Positions 44,091 through 57,875 of a stretch of 64,000 bases of DNA are shown here, in pieces. The notes beneath the pieces were generated by a model that did not search any database, had not been told where the DNA came from, and was given only the letters and a program-made list of their open reading frames with translations. Every line of letters starts with the position of its first letter. Position 1 is the stretch's first letter. The translations under genes and the position numbers were made by a program. Source of the stretch: Thelephora terrestris (taxonomy: Eukaryota; Basidiomycota; Agaricomycetes; Thelephorales; Thelephoraceae); the NCBI GenBank assembly GCA_015956445.1, contig WIUZ02000003.1, positions 1,302,001 to 1,366,000 of the forward strand, read 5' to 3'.

Positions 44091-47071
44091 TCAGTATGGC
44101 AAGGGGGAGGATGGAAGTGAGATGGAGGGAAGCGGTGGCGAATTCAAAGGCGAAGCCGTCGGCGAACAAACGCTCCGCGTGTGCATCGAATCGGTGTCGT
44201 CTTCCTCCATAATCGACGTTAAATCCGCCCTGGCGTGCCAAAGCGGAACGGCCCCTTCCAAACAATCACGGATGGTCTGCAACTCCGGCCTCGCCTCACG
44301 CCTCGCTTTCCAACACCGCTGCAAGAGCTTCCACAATTCGTCCACAAGCCCAAGTTGCGCCGCATCGTCCGGCTTATACGGCCTGACCCCTTGCAGTATC
44401 GCATCGTTGATCCTCTCCGTCTCCCACCCATCGTACGGCACATGTCCGCATAGGACCTAACCAGTACGATGAACACCCGCAAGCAAAAATCGAGGGTATA
44501 TTTTTTTTGGCAATCACGAACCTCGTATATGACCATTCCCAGAGCGAAACAGTCAGACTCCTTCGTCGGCCGCGGATCCCGATCTTCTAACCTGCTCGGG
44601 TCAAGAAGCTCGGGACTCATCCACCTGAGGCTTCCACCAGAGATAAAAGACGGAAGGGAGTCGACGGAGACCGTGCTGGCGCCAGCCCACTGTTCTGCTC
44701 TCGCTATGGTAGAGACAGAAAAACCTGCGATGCAAGCTCGGAAATCCTTGATGTATATATTGGCCTTGAAAGACGTGGGTTGAGTGAGACTCTCCGGTCC
44801 AGCGAGGTGAGGCGACATACCCCTTTCAAGTTCCCATGTACGACCTGAAGGCTATGCATGTACGATAACCCGTCGGCGACGCCTACCAACTACATAACTC
44901 AGCCAAAGCTTCCCCCCAAAAAGGGCAGAAACTCACAAGCTCGATACGGTTAACCTCCCGGTTTTTCCTGATTTTGAGGAACTGGATAATGTTCCCCTCA
45001 TCCATCCACTCGGAAATGAAGCACAACCTGTTTTTGGTGATCGTCGCACCGACGAGCGGCAAAATGTTCGGATGGTGGAGGTGTTTCCACGCCACGGCTT
45101 CCTTGCAGAACCTCTGCACATCGTCGCGTCAACATAGGTGCCAAGAAGGTATACACAAAACCCGATGCTTACGCCGAGGGGGTCTTCAAGCTTTTGCGAA
45201 AGGTAGAGTCGCGTGACTTTGATAGCGACCTTCCGACCCTTGAACTTGCTCTGGTGCACCGACGATGGGCCCTTGTACTCCTTCGCATCCGCGTTATCGT
45301 TGCCGTAGCCTTGGAGTTTCATCGAGTCAGGGATCGACTTGTGCGTGCCGCATAGCTTGCATAGCTCGCTGAGCTTTGCCGGCCGTTCATTTGCAGAAAC
45401 AGCACCTTTTTCGAGTTCCTGTATCGTTGCGTTGGATCGGCGCCGCGGACATATGATCGAGGGGACTTACCTGGTCTAGCTTATTGATACGCTGTTGGAC
45501 CGAATCAAATGGCAGCCCGATGCTTTTAATTCTTTCGATGATGGGCGAAGATCGCTTCTCCTCGCCTGACTCATACACACTAAGTCGCGCCAGATCTTTT
45601 AGAAGAGTGAAATCGATACACACCTGCGCAAAAGATGGCTTGGAACCGACGGAGGACGCTAGCGATGTCCGGGCGCTTTTCACGATTTTGGTTCCAACAG
45701 TCTTCGGTGAGTTTCCAAATCGCTGGTCCGAGCCCACGGCTTTCTCCGTTAGAAGGTTTCTGTGGTCGCACTCCTTTCATGATACTTATCACCACGTACG
45801 CGTCAGAGAGGTTTGGGAATGGGACTCTCCCCGTAAATGCCTAAACACTAGTAAGTATTTCAGTAGAAATGTAAAACGAGGAAACTACCTCAACAATGAC
45901 CATTGCGAGAGAGTAGATGTCGGACCGCACAGTGGGCTTGACCCACACTTCATTTTTTGTTGTGATTGGGCCCACCAGCTCCGGCGCGGACCAACGAACT
46001 GACCCGCCGCTAGAAATGTCCGACCCATTGACGGAGTATATGTCTCTTGCTATTGAGGAGAGACCGAAGTTCGCGAGACAGGGGATTCCCTGCGCGTTGA
46101 TGAATATATTGTGCTATAAAAACAAAAACAAGTGTCAGTCGCGCCTAAACACCTGGATTTGCCGGCCGTAGTGTGGTAGAGAGTAACCGTACGAACACTT
46201 CTCAAGTCACCGTGGACAACGTTTCGTGCATGCAGGTGGTTCAGACCACGCATGATCCCAAGCAACTAAAGGCGACCATAATCGATGGACGTAAGCACGT
46301 CCCCCACAAACGGAGCGGAATTGGTGCTCACCAGCTCCGAACGGTCTATATGCCCTTGATGCGTGTTCAAATACTCCAGCATGTTCCCGTTCTCCATCCA
46401 TCTTGATACCGTGCAACACGGGAATAAGTCCGGAGCGACCCCCTCGATCCGCAAGACGTTTGGGTGGTTCATCCACCTAGACCTAATAACCTCTCTACAG
46501 TATTTCTAAGATTTCAAAGGTCATAAATTCTCCGCAATTAGGAAAGGGCGAGCAAATCACTTTACCTTCTTGACCTGCACAGCGCTGCCTTCGTACATCC
46601 GAAGCACCTTGAGGGCGAACACTTCTCCGTTTGCATTCGTAGCCTTCCAGATGTCGGAAAATCTACCAGATGCAATGGCGTATTGGGATGTCGTGAGAAG
46701 TGATGTGACTTCGTGGGAGGCAGGGAGGAGTCCGTATATCTTGCAGGCCCTACTCAATGCTCGGACGCATCGCCCGTGGATGTCTGATCCGGATGAGATA
46801 ATACCTATCGCCTAACATTGAACAGCTCGTAAGTGAGCGCAGTTGAGTACAGCAACAGGCGAAAAAAAACCTTGTCTAGGCCATCGATGTATGATTGTGG
46901 GTCAATGCCGATGCCGTGTAGATTCTTGAGGCAAATGGAATAGTCTCTCGATTCAAGGGCATTGGTTAGCGTCGCAGTGATATCTTTTGGGATAGTCAAA
47001 TCCTTGCTGGCGATGAGTCGCAAGTGATTGCTGGTTATGGTGCTCGCTCGGGGACGGTGGGGGGTCGCCAT
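44091..47071 (-). CDS. Tandem kinase-like protein, both domains altered
   Basis: This is a paralog of the gene at 8441-11484 with the same exon plan; start ATG 47071 (MATPHRPRASTITSN). Domain 1: IASGRFSDIW, FALKVL, HGDLRS, but LANFG instead of LADFG, so the metal-binding Asp is Asn; WSAPEL follows. A 58-nt intron and a linker (EEKRSSPIIERIKSI, QQRINKLDQ) join domain 2. That domain lacks a Gly loop and has VAIK, HGNLKG (catalytic Asp to Asn) and AGFSVSTI (DFG lost), then WMSPEL. The Ser/Pro-rich tail ends SLPSSPLPY. About 780 aa, open throughout, so it is under some constraint to stay readable. It is predicted to be weakly active or non-catalytic, perhaps a scaffold or decoy (inference). Confidence 0.75.
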
Positions 47072-49281
47072 AATGAGGGCGAGAGGGTTAGGACACGTTC
47101 AGCCTGAGATCAGGACGGGAAGTACATAAATATAGTGCATCCGCATCTACACGTTCCCGCGGGGGGTGGCACGAGGTCAACCACAAATTGGCCCTGTTTC
47201 AAACCAAGAACGCCGTAGATGCTGAGATCACGCTGCCGCCCATTGTTTGCGTTTGTATACCAAGGGCAATCGTCGTGAACCACGGATCAAGAATGGGGGA
47301 GAAGCCTGCTGCGGAGCGTGCGATCTGGTAATTGATGTATGCTTATCGCGAATTTGACGTCGCCTTTGATGACAAAGCAATCCCCGCTCGCGGAGAAAAC
47401 TAAAAATACGCGTGAGTGCCACAACAGACGTGATGCACGTCCATGAACGTTTGCCTCGGCAAAACAATTAGGGCAAGTGGGACGACAATGTTCGCGCACG
47501 GAGGCCTTTGTGAAGGCTGTAGGATGGTGGATACCAGGAGTGGCGCTACAATGGCCTCCAAATGTCCAACGCTCCAGAGCCCTCGATGGAACCGATCACG
47601 GAGGACTGGCCCGCACACTACAGAATTCAGGGTTTGATGGCGAGGAAGGGTACCAAGTCACTCACAAAGACAGGAGATACATTCATGTCCTAGCCGTAGT
47701 TAATCGCACGGTGTAGGTGAAACCCTTTGTAGCACACCACAACGAACTCTGACCTCGAATCATGATTCTTCAGTAGATTTGACAGCGCGAGGACGAGATC
47801 AGGATGAGGATAATAGACTGGCTGTCGAGAAGATCCATTAGATCGTTCGCGTTAATTTGGATCTGTCTGAAACAGCGCTCATTCTTGACGTTGTAGCTTT
47901 TCATCATCACGGGAGGGCGAGTGAACTGACAGGGTATGTCGGAGGAATAGGAGACTGAGCGCTTGGTAGACTGGCGCATCACTGATCCAAACGGGGAACA
48001 CGTTTCGAGTCGAGCACAGACTTGCAGCAGAAACACAAAACACCCATCCTCCAAGCTTTGAATCTTTGGCCGAGAATGACACTGCTTGATCGAGAGAGGA
48101 TTTACGCGCGAGGGTGAGGTGGAAAGGTATGAGCGCATCCTATCAAGCCTTTGCGCAAAGTTCTCCGCTCTTGTGCATATGCGAGTATTTGCGAGATTTC
48201 AACGCACGATATCGTGAGAGGATAAGTCGTCAATCGGCCGCGAGTCACAAAAAAACTTAGAAAGAGAATCTGACAAACGGCTTTTCTCGTCAGTGGGCCA
48301 TCCCCGCGGCGATGATAACTGAGTCTCACTCTATTTTTGTTGTTTTCGAGATTCGGTCGTCAGACCCGTGGAAGGGAGAGACACGACCCGGTCAGCGGCT
48401 ACGTGGGCGTGACGGAGGCTGGCGGAGGTAGCCGAGGGAATAGAAACGTGGCGCTGAAAGCGAGCGCCGCACGTGATGTTCTGGATTTTTGCCTCTCAAT
48501 CCCGCCTCCCCAAGAGGTCAGACAGCACAGAACCGCAAACGACGAAAGGGGTTGTAGGGATGAACGTTTTCTCAAGGTGTCTCCTTGGTAGGCATCCTCC
48601 GGAGATGAGAGGATGAGTGACCGTGGGATCAGGAGAAGCCAAGGAGACCCAGTAACGCCCCACATCACTCGCCGAGATTTTTCCATCATTCTCCATCGCC
48701 GTTGGTTGCTGACAGTCCTGACAGATTCATCAGCGAAGTCATTGACTCGGTTTGGCGTGCTTGTCTTGTGTAGGCGCTCGGAACCCACCATCTGACAAAT
48801 CTATAAACTTTAATTGGGTTCTCGTCGCTTATCGGTCAATCTCAAAGCCCGACTGCTCGCCATGCTTTCTGGTGCTTCTCTGTGTCTAGTTTACAACCCC
48901 AAACCCACCATGGGTCGCACTATACATGGCCAGATCCGAGGAGGAAAAAGCCCCGAGACGACCTTTGACTCAGCTAGTTTGTACTTCGACCAAAGGGGAA
49001 GGATGAGTATGAATGAAAATGATCGGACCGCGTTACCAATCCTCCCAAAAGAACAAGGATGTCGTATACGGAGCGGCGATTCACCTACATTCAGGCACAA
49101 GTGGGTCTACCTGCCTCGAGCCTGACCACTCCCACCGTTAGTTGGGGTGTTCGTTATCTGCTGAGTAAGTTCTTGGCACTCCTCGTACCAGGTAAACCTC
49201 CCTTAAATACCGCAAACAGGATGAACGCAAACGCACAGACTCCTCACCGGTCTCCCTCCCTCCTTCCGATATCTCTCGGCC
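47072..49281. other. Intergenic region, no gene seen
   Basis: About 2.2 kb between divergently transcribed neighbours. It should contain both promoters. Open frames are short, overlap each other on both strands and show no recognisable motif. Confidence 0.5.
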
Positions 49282-52200
49282 ATGACAGACACTCCCGCAT
49301 CAAATACCTCAACACTCTGGCAGGATCGCGACATCCAGGACCGCGTGGTTGTTGCACAAGCGGAAGACGACTTCAGTCGGGTCGAGCAATCACTTCACAC
49401 GCCTAAAGTCGCGGAAAAAGTTGTCCGCAGAGATTCTGGCTCGACCGATCTAGAAAAAGGTCACGATGAGGACCGCCGGGAGACCTTCGACCTTCGAGAA
49501 TACCTGACATCGTCAAATGATGCGAATTCCGCCGCCGGGATCAAACACAAACATGTTGGAGTTACTTGGGAAGACCTCGAGGTCTTGGGCATCGGTGGTC
49601 AAGGAAACAAGGTCCGTCATATCACGACATATCCTCCGTGTTCCCCGCCTTATCTTTCATATTCAACAGATCTATGTGTCCACATACGCCGGTAAATCAT
49701 TTTTGCCCTTTTCACATGAATTTTCCTGACTTCTTGGGCAGACGCGGTTGCAGAACTGATCACCTTCCCTTTCGTTGTCCTCCGCAATGTGCTCCAGCCA
49801 ATCCTACCAATGAGACTGTCACAACCGCCACCTGTTCGAACGATCATTCATAAGTACGCCACCCAGGTAGCATAGCCCTTCTTTGCATTCTAATTATTCT
49901 TCCAGGAACTCTGGCATTCTGCGACCTGGGGAGATGGTTCTCGTCCTCGGTGCTCCGGGTTCAGGCTGCACTACCTTCCTCAAGGTCGCTGCCAACGAGC
50001 GTGGGACATATTTCGACGTGACCGGCGATGTCCGATACGCAGGTATCTCCCATTCAGAGATGCTCAAATACTATACAGGCGAGGTGGTCTATAACCAAGA
50101 AGGTGGGGAAAATGGCATTCTCTGAGATGACATGGCTCATCTTCATTGCAGACGATATACACATCCCTACACTGACAGTCGGACAAACTCTCGACTTCGC
50201 CCTATCGACAAAGGCCCCAGGATCCACAGGCCGCCTGCCGGGTGTGTCGAAAAAGGAATTCAGCAGGGAAGTCCGAGATCTTCTCCTACGGATGCTCAAC
50301 ATCTCGCATACCAAGTCAACCCTTGTCGGTGATGAGTTCGTTCGTGGCGTCAGCGGCGGGGAGCGGAAACGGGTCTCCATCGCTGAGATGATGGCGACTA
50401 GAGCCCGCGTCCAATCGTGGGACAACTCGACGCGTGGGCTAGACGCGAGTACTGCCTTGGATTTCGTCAAGGGTCTGAGGATTATGACGGATGTTCTCGG
50501 TCAGACCACTTTCGTCAGCCTTTATCAGGCAGGAGAGGGTATCTACGATCTTTTCGACAAGGTCATGGTCCTCGATCACGGACGTCAGGTCTACTTTGGC
50601 CCACCTTCGGAGGCCCGGGCATATTTCGAGGATCTCGGGTTCAAGTCGCTTCCTCGCCAAAGCACGCCCGACTATCTCGTCGGGTGCACGGACCCTTATG
50701 AACGGCAATTTGCCCTCGGAAGGTCCGCGCTCGATGTCCCTTCCACCCCAGAAGCTTTGGAGGCCGCTTTCCAGGCATCCGGCCAATATAAAACGTTGAT
50801 GAACGACTTGGCCGCCTACAAAAAGGAACAAGAGGAGGAGGAGAAGGACCAGGAAGCGTTCCGGGCCGCCGTCATTGCGGATAAGAGGAAAGGAGCGGCG
50901 AAGAAGAGCCCCTACACCCTCGGATTCGCTGGACAGGTCAAGGCTCTCACTATTCGCCAATTCCAGATGAGGCTTCAAGATAGGTTCCAGATCGTGTCGA
51001 GTTACCTGCTCAACCTTTGGGTCGCGTTCGTTGCCGGAATCGTTTACTATAACCTGCCGCTGACGGGTGCCGGAGGCTATACTCGAGTGACGCTTCTATT
51101 CGTTGCTCCTCTGATGATGGTCTTTGATTCGCAAGGAGAAATTGGGCTCATGATGGTCGGTCGGGGTACCCTCAATAAGCAGGTAAGCTGGAGAGTGTAA
51201 CCATCGGAGATCGTCCCCACTCTAACGCGTACGCTGTAGACTGGCTATAGCATGTATCGACGAGGAGCCTACCCAATCGCCAACATGCTCGCAGATATTC
51301 CCTTCTCTGCCACACGGGTCTTCATCTACAACGTCGTCATCTACTTCATGACACGTCTCGACCGATCCGCTGGAGGTTTTTGGACCTTTCACCTGATTAT
51401 TTACCTGACCTTCCTGGTGATGCAAGCCTTCTTCCGGGCGTTCGGACTCATCTTCCACGACTTCGACACGGCGTTCAGGATCTCTGTCATTTTTTTCTTG
51501 CATGTTCTCCAGTATGTTGGACTCTGGGTGCCGTTGGCCTCGATGAAACGGTGGCTGTTCTGGATCGTGAGTCGCTTCGTCTGTATCGATAGCGTTCGCA
51601 CGGCTTACGGATGTCCCCCGTAGTACTACATCAACCCTCTTGCCTATGGTACGTAAACCACAGCTCGTTCCCCCGGTAGAAGGCCGCTAAACGTGTTTCT
51701 CTCCAGGATGGGGTGCTCTCATGGGAAACGAGTTCATGCGTGTCGCCCTAAAGTGCGAGGGTGACTATGTCGTTCCCCGAAACCCCCCTGGTTCAACCAA
51801 ATACCCGGATATTGTCGGCCCGAACCAGGCGTGCACTTTGTACGGCGCTACCCCTGGTGCGGATACGGTGGACGGAGCTTCGTTCATCTCCGCTGGATAC
51901 TCGCTCAATGTCCATGATTTGTGGAGACGAGACTTCGTTGTTCTCATTGGATGGTTCTTGTTTTATCAGATCGCCCAAGTCCTTCTCATCGAATACCTTA
52001 ACGTGAGTTTGGATCAGGTCACGTGTGTTTTAGGCGCTGATGGTGATACTTAGGGATCGTACGGACGAGCGGACGTCGCGATCTTCAGGAAGGAAGACCA
52101 CGAAACGAAGGTTCTGAACGAGACACCCAAGGAACGACAGGAGACTCGGGAAACGATTCACGACGTCGTCGCCCCGGTGCAGAAAAAGACATTCCCAGAT

Positions 52201-54565
52201 CGCAAGGCCTTCACCTGGGAGAACGTCAACTACATTGTTCCTGTACCTGGCGGTACCCGTCGTATCCTGCATGACATACATGGGTACATCAAGCCTGGGA
52301 CTTTGACTGCTCTCATGGGCGCGAGCGGTGCAGGGAAGACGACTGCTCTCGATGTTCTCGCCCAGAGGAAGAACGTTGGCGTGGTTACTGGTGATATGCT
52401 CGTGGGTGGGAAGCCACTTGATATTTCGTTCGTTCGTAATACTGCATATGGTGAGCCTTCCTCCCTTCCGTGACTACTCCTGTAGGGGCTAATGCGGGGC
52501 TTGGGAATAGCTGAACAAATGGATGTTCACGAGGGCACCGCAACGGTTCGGGAAGCCATGCGATTCTCGGCGTATTTGCGTCAACCCTTCCACATTCCCG
52601 AAGCCCAAAAGGATGCCGACGTGGAAGAGATCATCGAGCTCCTCGAACTCCAACCGCTCGCTGACGCCCTCGTCCTCAGCCTTGGAGCCGAAGCTCGGAA
52701 GCGGTTGACGATCGGTGTTGAGCTTGCTAGCAAGCCGGAGTTACTCCTCTTTCTGGACGAACCTACCTCGGGTCTCGACGGTCAGAGCGCGTGGAATATT
52801 CTTCGATTCTTGAGGAAGTTGGCGGACCATGGACAGGCCATTTTGTGTACGATCCACCAACCTTCATCTCTCTTGTTTGAGAGCTTCGACAGGTTGCTCC
52901 TATTGCAGAGGGGTGGTGAAACTGTTTGTACCCTTCTCGATGCGTTGATTTGGACTTGACGCTCACGTTCCGAACAGGTCTACTTTGGCGATATCGGAGC
53001 TGATTCATCCGTCATTCGCGACTACTTCGCTCGATACGGAGCGATCTGCCCAGATGACGTCAACCCGGCCGAATACATGCTCGACGCTATCGGTGCCGGG
53101 CTCACTCCCCGAGTTGGAGGCAGAGATTGGGGAGAACTTTGGCGCGAATCCCCCGAATTCCAAGAAACGCTCTACGAGATTGAGAGGATCAAGGTCGAGG
53201 CCACAAAACTGGAATTCGGGGAGAGTAAGAACACTTCGAGATTTGCCACGCCATTCTGGTATCAATTGGGGGTCGTGACGAAGAGGTCTTTCGTGGGGTT
53301 GTGGAGGTCGCCGAATTACGTGTATACGAGGGTTTTCATTCATGCGGTGATTTCGTTGATCTTGTCCCTCTCGTGGCTGCAATTGGGCAACGGTGTTAGG
53401 GACTTGCAGTCTCGGCTCTTCGCGATGTGAGCATTCAAATCAACACCAACTCTGCTGTTTTTTGTCTCGACCGGGATACTGACTTAACCCCTCTCTGCTA
53501 GATGCTGGGTGTGCATTATCCCTACCATCATCCAAGTCCAACTCGTCCCTCTTTGGATCTTCAACCGACGTAAGCGTCCCTACCCCCTACCCCCTACCCC
53601 CTACCGCCGCATTCTAACCTTTGACAAATCTCACCAGGTACATTCATCCGAGAGTCACACAGCAGACTCTATTCTCCGGAAGTGTTCGCAATCTCTCAGC
53701 TCTTGTCCGAAATCCCCAACTCGGTCGTCTGCGCAATCGTGTACTGGGCTTTGATGGTGTATCCGATCGGGTTCGGAAGAGGATCCGCTGGGCTCAACGG
53801 GACGGGATTCCAGTTGCTCGCGATCATTTTTACGGAGTTCTTTGGTGTGACGCTCGCCCAGCTTGTTGGCGCACTTGCCCCATCGATCCAGGTGTGCTCT
53901 CGTTCTTCTTTCCCTCCCTCTCTTGCATCCGTATGTGTATCGAGGTGTGCTTATCTGTGAAATGAACGTTTTGTAGGTCGGGATGTTGTTCAACTCCGCA
54001 ATTGCCATTCCGCTGTTCGTGACTTGCGGTGTTATTATTCCGTATCCAGCCCTTCAGCGTTGGCTACGAGTGTGGCTATACGAGATGAATCCTTGGGTCA
54101 GGATCACCAGCTCAATGCTCACCACAGAACTGCAGTACGCCTCCTCTCGCTCTTTCATCCAGCGAGAAAGAGGCCTCCTAACATCCCCCCCCCCCCCCAT
54201 CCGTCCTTCCAGCGGCCTCAGAATCACTTGTAAGCCGGAAGAATTCGCCGTCTTCAATCCACCACTAGGAGAGACATGCGCGTCTTGGGCGAACGATTTT
54301 GTTCAACACTTCGGCGGGTATTTGGATAACCCAAGCGAATCCGCGCTTTGTCGATATTGCCCTGTCGCTGTTGGAGACGAGTACTACTCGACGTTGAACA
54401 TGAACTTTGACAATAGGTGGAGAGATGTTTGGCTGATTTTTGTCTTCTTCGGTATGTTATCTCTGCCCCTCCTGTATTTATACGCTGACACACATTTCTT
54501 TTGTAGTGTTCAACGGAATCTTGGTCGTCCTCGCGTCCAGGTTCCTTCGTTACGCCAGGCGGTAA
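49282..54565 (+). CDS. PDR-type (ABCG) ABC transporter
   Basis: About 15 short-intron exons from ATG 49282 ([15 protein letters not shown]) encode a full-size (NBD-TMD)x2 transporter of roughly 1,450 aa. NBD1: [14 protein letters not shown], Walker [10 protein letters not shown] with the Cys typical of fungal PDR proteins, signature [13 protein letters not shown], and [15 protein letters not shown]1 follows ([45 protein letters not shown]). NBD2: Walker [15 protein letters not shown], degenerate signature [36 protein letters not shown]2 ends [11 protein letters not shown]. It would export lipophilic compounds, such as drugs or plant/fungal metabolites, across the plasma membrane. Both nucleotide sites show the asymmetric residues normal for this family. 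No lesion seen. Confidence 0.9.
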
Positions 54566-57360
54566 TTGATAGGCCGATCACCGTCCCCCGATCTTAGAAA
54601 CATTTGCGATGTGCATATATCCAGTCTATGTAGAACAAGTGCCGCATGCTGGTGATAATGTATACTCTCCATAATATCTTGTGCATCTTTGTATTCCATA
54701 CCATATGAATAATGTGTGTTACGTGAGGAACAGGCGTCGGGAACGAGGGGGCGGTCTAAGCCTCCGTGATCTCTCGTAGACGACGGATCGTACTAAAACC
54801 CGACGATATTAAGTAAAACCCGAGAATCGGATACGTTGACGTACCTGCGAACAGTAGCGGCAGCCGTTGTTGAAACCGTCCAAGCGCCGCCAGCGATGGT
54901 CTTCTTACACGCCCTGCACGACCAGATACTTACAGCTTTCCTCTTTACGGAGTCCTAAACATTAAACACCGGTCAAAACATTCCATGAGGCCACAACTGG
55001 TGGCAATCGACGTGCCTTGCCGCAGAAAGTGCAGGTGTACCGCGCGTGTTGGGTGATCTCCATCTAATAGCACGGTAAGCGGCCTAGACAGCTCCTAGAC
55101 AGTCAAACCAGCGCACCTTTTTCACTTGTTTCCGTAGAGAAGCACCATAACGCTACAGATCCCCTTAGCCTGGACTCCAATCACCGGAAGTTGAATGCTC
55201 ACGGTGCCGTACTTTCCGGTCACGCCGACCTTTCGTGTGCGTTTCGTCTAACAGACGAGGTCTTAGGTTGGAAATACTCTAGGATCATACGGAACGTGCC
55301 CACCATCTTTTCCTGTATATCGACGGAATTGGGGAGATATGGAAACTGAGCCAATCAGCGAATGCGGCCTCGACTGTACAGTTTTTCGATCATATTCTCA
55401 CGCTCGCTCATCTCTTCCAAACCGCAAGAATCGGCGTTTCGCAATTCGTCTTGACATCAGAAACTACAAAGAAAACCCATGGGTGTCTCATTTGGGACGC
55501 GAATTAGGGGAGATTTAATACGTAGCACATTAAGACGTGCAGTGAAACAGCGCAGGTAAGCGCCCAGCGCTCCGACGAGGGCATATATGTACGTAACGCG
55601 TTTCCTGAGCGGCCTGGCACTTCTCAAGCGAATGTACTTATTCGAGAGATGAAAACATCCGCCAGCGTGCGGAACTAAATTCCGCCCACCGCACTTTTAA
55701 CATGATCCTAGCGCCCCGGTACGGTGTAGAAAGTTCCCGCGGTCTGAGTGTACGACCCACAGAAGGTTAGTAAACAAAGGCGGTGATCCGCTCGGGCGTG
55801 GGAAAGTCACTCCCATGGACGTGCTGGGATCGGAGTTTGATCGTATTGAATCTAATCGATTTGGAAATGGTAGAGACTTCGTCGTTGAGGATATGGAGGC
55901 GTGGTATAAAGTGTAGGTCGCAGAATTGATAAGTCGCCATCCCGTCACCGAGGAGGACGATGTGCTGATGTCCACGCTCGCGGTCGCAGACAGGTCCATG
56001 CGCATAACGAGAGAAATGTCACAGTTCCCGAACAAAGTGCGGTTCTTGAGCTTGAGTAATTGGAAGGGAAGTATGGGTGATTGGTTCTCGTACCCGCTGG
56101 AAGCTTGCACTTACCGGTCAGATGGCTCAAGTAAGGTTCTCTCTCTCTCTTGAGACGCCCGACACGATAGATACATTGAAGGTGTCCACCAAGCTTTGAG
56201 GCGTGAAGGTCCCTGAATGAACAATGGTGTAAGTAACTATCACCTTGAGGCTAACTTTCCAAAGTGAGTGCAAACGACCCTTTAATATACGCGGCAGTCC
56301 CCACGGTCACCGGCCCTCACCGCAAGTTCGGAGCAGTTTAGGGTTTGGCTTCGGACAAAGAGAGAAAAGGCCACGAGTCCGGCACGAACGATCAGGTCCT
56401 TCGATCCTTTCGCGGGGAGTGCCACTAGTTACTATCCTTCCCTGTCCCGTCGATTGGCGTCGATGTGCACCTCAGCCACCATGGGGGTGAATCGGGCGCC
56501 GAAAGCACTGGACTACCGCACAGTAAATGGAAGGAGTGGGGGGGGGGTTCGTTTGACCTTGCGCTGCCGTGACTCTCAACGGCGTTGCGAAAAAAGAAAA
56601 GAAAAAAGCCCAGGCAAAGAACCTTAAAAATGTGGTATATCAAAGACTTTCAGCAAGGAAGGGGTGTTGACGCTGACCACGGCCCTTTCAGGCCATGATC
56701 GGAAGAGTCAATAAGGTTGGCCTGAGCACTGACCGCCGGGAACTGGTAGACCGGCGGTATCCACAACCGGGCTAGCCCGCCCGCCGGTGGGAAGCCATCT
56801 ACCACGCCTCTTACGAAAGGAGCTATGGATGATATCGGAGGAGATGAAACGATGACGACAGCGAGCGGGCCAAGAATAAACGGAAAGGCCTTACCCACCT
56901 GCCTTCCACACCCTTTTCACTCATATCATTAGTTCAGTCTCGCAGGTGTACTCTGTTGAGGAGCATCCGACAACTCCCCTGGTCAACTAAGCGATCCGTA
57001 GCGTCGGAAAGCGAGAACGCTCACAACAGACGCTGCCCGTGTAAACCTCACTGTCGCACCGCTCAACATTGTGAATCCCTTCTGTACGTCCTAGTTATCC
57101 AAAATGTCGGGGTGCCAGGATTGATCGAAAGCCAAGAAAGAACAATTTAAAGGGGCTCGTACAGGGAATACCTAAAGTTCGAAACGCACAGCTGTATCGA
57201 AAGTACGCCTCTACAAAACCCTCTGGCCATCGAAGCGCTGCTTCGAAGCGACAAGAAATCACAAGTCCGCACGACTACAACACTAGACACACTCGGGGAC
57301 TGCAACCGTCCTCCCCTCTCTCCACTCTCCATTCCTTCTGGATCGGACGATGTACAGATG
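54566..57360. other. Intergenic region, no supported gene
   Basis: After the transporter's 3' end I find no convincing gene. A minus-strand frame at 55697-56110 is open for 137 codons, but its composition (Ser/Thr-rich) and lack of motif do not support it. A C-rich tract lies near 56540. Confidence 0.4.
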
Positions 57361-57875
57361 TCACCCGATCGTCTTGTCTTGCGCCATCCTGTGCTGAACT
57401 TCCTGCACGAACGAAATCACATATATGGTATCAAATTGCTCAAGGCACCGTTTATAAATCGCGGCCAAGCGATCCGTAACCTCCAAACGGGCGGAAGTCA
57501 CGTCTCGTGGATGGATGAGTCTGAGTTCTTCGCCAATTTTCATCCAGAAATCTGGGGTTTTCTGATGAGAGAAAAAACATTTAAAAAAACTCGTTAGCGT
57601 CCCGCTTGTATGTGGGGTTTGAGTGGGGAGAAATCAGGTACCTCAGCGATCTCGTACCCACAGTGGGCTATGACCTTTTCGTGGAGGGAGTGAAGGTTGA
57701 GCTCCTTCCCTCCAACGCGCAGAGGCTCTTGATCAAGCACCAATCCTTTGACCGAACAAAAATGCTTGAAAGACCCTTTGAACCTCTTCAAGTCTAACGG
57801 GGGGATAACCATCCCCTTGTTCGTTATGGGTTTCGAGAATTGAGGCGGAGAAGAAGACGGAATTGTCGAAACCAT
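57361..57875 (-). CDS. Small ARID-like domain protein
   Basis: Two exons from ATG 57875 (MVSTIPSSSPPQF) joined by a GT-AG intron of about 80 nt with a GCTAAC branch give roughly 137 aa. The body fits the ARID/BRIGHT DNA-binding fold: FKHFCSVKGLVLDQ, VGGKELNLHSLHEKVIAHCG, then DFWMKIGEELRL and RLAAIYKRCLEQF, in the expected order and spacing. Upstream in-frame ATGs (up to 57968) could add residues. The protein is little more than the domain, so it may be a fragment of a larger SWI1-like gene or a stand-alone regulator. Neighbouring mating-type-like genes give no direct functional hint. Confidence 0.55.

Noticed and set aside
55697-56110. 137-codon minus-strand frame
   Set aside because: Ser/Thr-rich composition, no motif and no splice-consistent neighbours; a different frame on the same strand looks equally good, so neither is supported.
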